From the NCBI GenBank assembly GCA_038043465.1, contig JBBTBX010000007.1, positions 1 through 64,000 of the forward strand: a DNA stretch of 64,000 nt, written 5' to 3'. The stretch comes from SXRF01 sp038043465 (GTDB lineage: Bacteria; Pseudomonadota; Alphaproteobacteria; Rickettsiales; SXRF01). The position numbers and the translations under genes are program-made. Below, piece after piece: positions 61,698-64,000 of this stretch. The stretch's first letter is position 1. Each line of letters begins with the position of its first letter. The notes under the pieces are model-generated. The model made no database searches. It worked only from the letters and a program-made list of their open reading frames with translations, and was not told the origin of the DNA.

Positions 61698-64000
61698 TTA
61701 GAATCTATTTAGCTGACTTATATTGTTTGATGCATCCCAGGGAACAAGTGTTTTCCCGAAATAGATATATATGTTTCCGTCCTCAGGAGAGCTGGTAGTA
61801 TCCGTTCGCGATACTATCATGTCGTTTTTTCCATCAGCATCTATATCAACAAATTCCTGCACATCAGCTTCATCGCTAGCGTAAGCACCATCAATGCGAA
61901 ATCCTTTGGTTGTATCGTTGTTAAGGGGAAGACCAGATTCTCCTGTGGCAAATGCATCTTCAAAAATATTAATAGTGCCACTGCTCCAGATTGAACTCCA
62001 ACCTGCGGCTGGTTGCAATACTATAAAATTTGATCCTGAATTTGTTAAACCACCATTATCAGCAGCAAAATCAGTGACTACAATGTCTGTTTTCCCATCG
62101 GTATTTACATCTCCAATTCGCGCATATCGGTTGGTTCTCTCTGCTGCTCCTGCCCAGGTAGGTTTCGTGGTATTAAAATTAAAACGGATCCCGTTGGTGC
62201 CATTGAAATTGCTGGCATTGGAAACATCCACTGGTGTTGCCCAGGCTCCTGCTGCTTTTCCAAAATAAACATTTTGATAAGTGTTATTGTCAGCGATAAT
62301 ATCATCATAACCATCATTGTTCATGTCAGCTATTCTCAAAGTCTGACGTGTAAAATAAGACCCACCATTGGTGAATTTTATGGCTTCAGTTGCTCCTGCC
62401 GCAACACGTGCATCAATATTAACTATGTCTGGTGTACTGCCTGTTGCAGCAGTGGTTTTGTCTGTGTTCCAATTGGCTGGTGATTGTCCGAATAGAAGAT
62501 GCATATCCTCTCCGGTTATATAATCACCAAAAATAATCTCGTCATACCCATCACCATTAACATCTCCAGTATTTTTCATCATTACTCTAAGCAAGGTTGG
62601 GGTGGTAGTGTTTATTTTAAAACCAACCGTTGACGCAACAGTAGTAACTGCTTCGGCAGTCAACGAATAAGAAGCTGCGCCATATATAACGTAAGCGGTG
62701 GATAAACCGGTGCCACTAGCAAATCTAACATGTGCCAGAATGTCTTTATGAGCTGTATTGGCAAAATGCCCTATGGCGATAGAAGGTCCATCGTTATCAC
62801 TTGTTTTAGGGAAAGTAATCACATCAGTGATTGCACTGGTAGCAATACTTACTGGATTTGCACTGCCATAATAAACCTTAATAAAAGCATTTGATGAATT
62901 GCCATAACCCATTGCAATGTCATCATAACCATCACCGTTGAGATCACCGACGGCAAGCGCATTACCACGCATATTCCCGAAATTATTACTTGCCAAAAAA
63001 GTCATTCCCGAAGAATCATCAGTAATAGTAATAAACCTGCTGCTGTTAGCTGTTCCTACAGAAAGGACACCGCTTGGAGTCCAGCCAGTTTTCCTGCCAA
63101 ATATCACCTGAATTTTAGTAGTAGTACTATTATAAATTACCAGATCAGTAATGCCATCACCGTTAATATCGCCAGTTTTAACCTGACTACCCAAAGGCTC
63201 TGCCACTGTTCCACCGATCCTTGTCCCCAGGTTACACATCTTACCGGTGCAGCAGGTGTTTTTGGTTTCTTCCTGCGTCCATACAAAATCATCGAAATAT
63301 GTAGCTCCTGCAGTTGCAACAGGTTCGTGCTTCACTAATTTCTGCGTAAATGCAGTTGCAAATGTTCCGGCTGTATTTATAAAAGCGTTTATCTCCTCAT
63401 CGTCATTAGTTGCGCCACTGTTAATCCGATTAGCTATACTGCTCCCCGGCATGGGAAATGCTCCATGCCCATTTTTCCCATATGAGATTAATGACCACAT
63501 AACATTATCAGTTGCAGCTGTAGAAGCTGCGCTATCCATAATCTGAATATTCCCGGAAGTTTTTGTAACCTGCAGGTCGCGGCAAGTGGTTCGGTCAGTG
63601 GCGCGAATATCCACTATATAACCGATTCTTCTCCCATATCCGTCAAACATATATTCATCAGGCAGGCCAAGCGTCTTTGTTGGGACAACACCAGCCACAA
63701 CTGTTGTAAAAGTTAGAGTGGTGCCGACCGCGGCACCAGTTGGATATTTATCCAGGGTAATTTGCGATGCGCTATCTACACTGGCTATATGGGTGTCGTT
63801 AGCTAAGTTGGCGTTGGTAACCAGCATCCCGATAGAAAGTCCGGTAGTATCGCTGAGGGCTGTCAATACGGCAGACGTAGTAGTAGTTGTGCCAGTTTTG
63901 GTAAGCGGTGATGATTGCGTAGGAAAATTAGCATTTGAACAACGACCAGAGGTTGTGTCTTCCACGCCAAAATTAGCATTTCCTATTGCGAGTGTACCAT
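61698..64000 (-). CDS. pilin-like/FG-GAP repeat protein, partial at right edge
   Basis: The frame is open to the window edge, so the N-terminus is missing; at least 767 residues are present. The first 90 codons are Thr/Ser/Ala-rich. A part near 63150-63660 recalls minor pilin C-termini ('GRRIGYIVDIRATD', 'LISYGKNGHGAFPMPG', 'YFDDFVWTQEE'). The rest is an FG-GAP propeller with at least six Ca-binding loops: GDINGDGITD, GDLNGDGYDD, GDVNGDGYDE, ADMNNDGYDD, GDVNTDGKTD and VDIDADGKND. It is a large surface or pilus-associated protein. It is convergent with mrcA, one base apart. Confidence 0.82.
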   Translation of the reverse strand, partial: GTLAIGNANFGVEDTTSGRCSNANFPTQSSPLTKTGTTTTTSAVLTALSDTTGLSIGMLVTNANLANDTHIASVDSASQITLDKYPTGAAVGTTLTFTTVVAGVVPTKTLGLPDEYMFDGYGRRIGYIVDIRATDRTTCRDLQVTKTSGNIQIMDSAASTAATDNVMWSLISYGKNGHGAFPMPGSSIANRINSGATNDDEEINAFINTAGTFATAFTQKLVKHEPVATAGATYFDDFVWTQEETKNTCCTGKMCNLGTRIGGTVAEPLGSQVKTGDINGDGITDLVIYNSTTTKIQVIFGRKTGWTPSGVLSVGTANSSRFITITDDSSGMTFLASNNFGNMRGNALAVGDLNGDGYDDIAMGYGNSSNAFIKVYYGSANPVSIATSAITDVITFPKTSDNDGPSIAIGHFANTAHKDILAHVRFASGTGLSTAYVIYGAASYSLTAEAVTTVASTVGFKINTTTPTLLRVMMKNTGDVNGDGYDEIIFGDYITGEDMHLLFGQSPANWNTDKTTAATGSTPDIVNIDARVAAGATEAIKFTNGGSYFTRQTLRIADMNNDGYDDIIADNNTYQNVYFGKAAGAWATPVDVSNASNFNGTNGIRFNFNTTKPTWAGAAERTNRYARIGDVNTDGKTDIVVTDFAADNGGLTNSGSNFIVLQPAAGWSSIWSSGTINIFEDAFATGESGLPLNNDTTKGFRIDGAYASDEADVQEFVDIDADGKNDMIVSRTDTTSSPEDGNIYIYFGKTLVPWDASNNISQLNRF

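Overview
The window looks like a chromosomal segment of a moderately AT-rich alphaproteobacterium. The evidence is gene order and lineage-typical families: rplM-rpsI-argC; secA divergent from a parvulin-argJ-mutT block; rne divergent from an amidase-PBP1A pair; an MJ0042/DUF3426 zinc-ribbon protein and hpt divergent from ftsE; a phasin, YbjN, UbiK, a TIGR01459 HAD protein, a PAS_5-type protein and DUF2793. I cannot fix the order or genus. The cell is inferred to be motile (MotB), Gram-negative with LPS heptose (HldD), able to store polyphosphate and probably PHA (Ppk, Ppx, phasin), and to make Leu, Arg, Lys, Met, Pro, Gln and queuosine precursors.

Layout. 0-10 kb: end of a possible IS30-like transposase, a small hypothetical, a periplasmic solute-binding protein, a thioredoxin-like protein, MotB, a secreted trypsin-like protease, a NeuB-type sugar-acid synthase overlapping a CBS-domain nucleotidyltransferase, then phasin, ProC, YbjN, UbiK and HldD. 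10-18 kb: ppk-ppx, a PH-SHOCT protein, then a phage-derived patch (DUF2793 protein, small membrane protein, GH24 lysozyme, ParDE) and a lineage-specific membrane protein. 18-25 kb: secA, PpiC, argJ, mutT, and a phage-tail-like SGNH hydrolase with a small companion. 25.4-29.2 kb: tRNA-Phe carrying a 3.7-kb integrative element (tyrosine integrase, DUF6499-like protein, UmuC), bounded by a 47-bp duplication of the tRNA 3' part. 29-44 kb: leuA, metZ, queE-queC, an outer-membrane protein, glnB-glnA, a degenerate bacterioferritin, cyclophilin, TIGR01459, TlpA-like, argH-lipoprotein-lysA. 44-52 kb: hypothetical, hpt/DUF3426, ftsE without ftsX, PAS protein, rplM-rpsI, argC-gamma carbonic anhydrase, two lineage-specific proteins. 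52-64 kb: DsbA-like, M48 protease with TPRs, RNase E/G, an antitoxin-like HTH protein, amidase-PBP1A, and a partial FG-GAP protein running off the right edge.

The most distinctive non-coding feature is the density of palindromic repeats. Five 'GTCAT...ATGAC' palindromes, three ~145-bp hairpins sharing an inner core, one 106-bp hairpin with 27-bp perfect arms, and three short-word inverted repeats lie between genes. Several supply start or stop codons of the neighbouring genes or sit directly before start codons. The best candidates for new biology are the compact tRNA-Phe element with helically phased GGGACA repeats and a translationally coupled orphan UmuC, the bacterioferritin that keeps the haem Met but has lost five of six ferroxidase ligands, the ftsE with no ftsX, the pilin-like/FG-GAP fusion, and a shared Pho-box-like promoter in front of two unknown membrane proteins.
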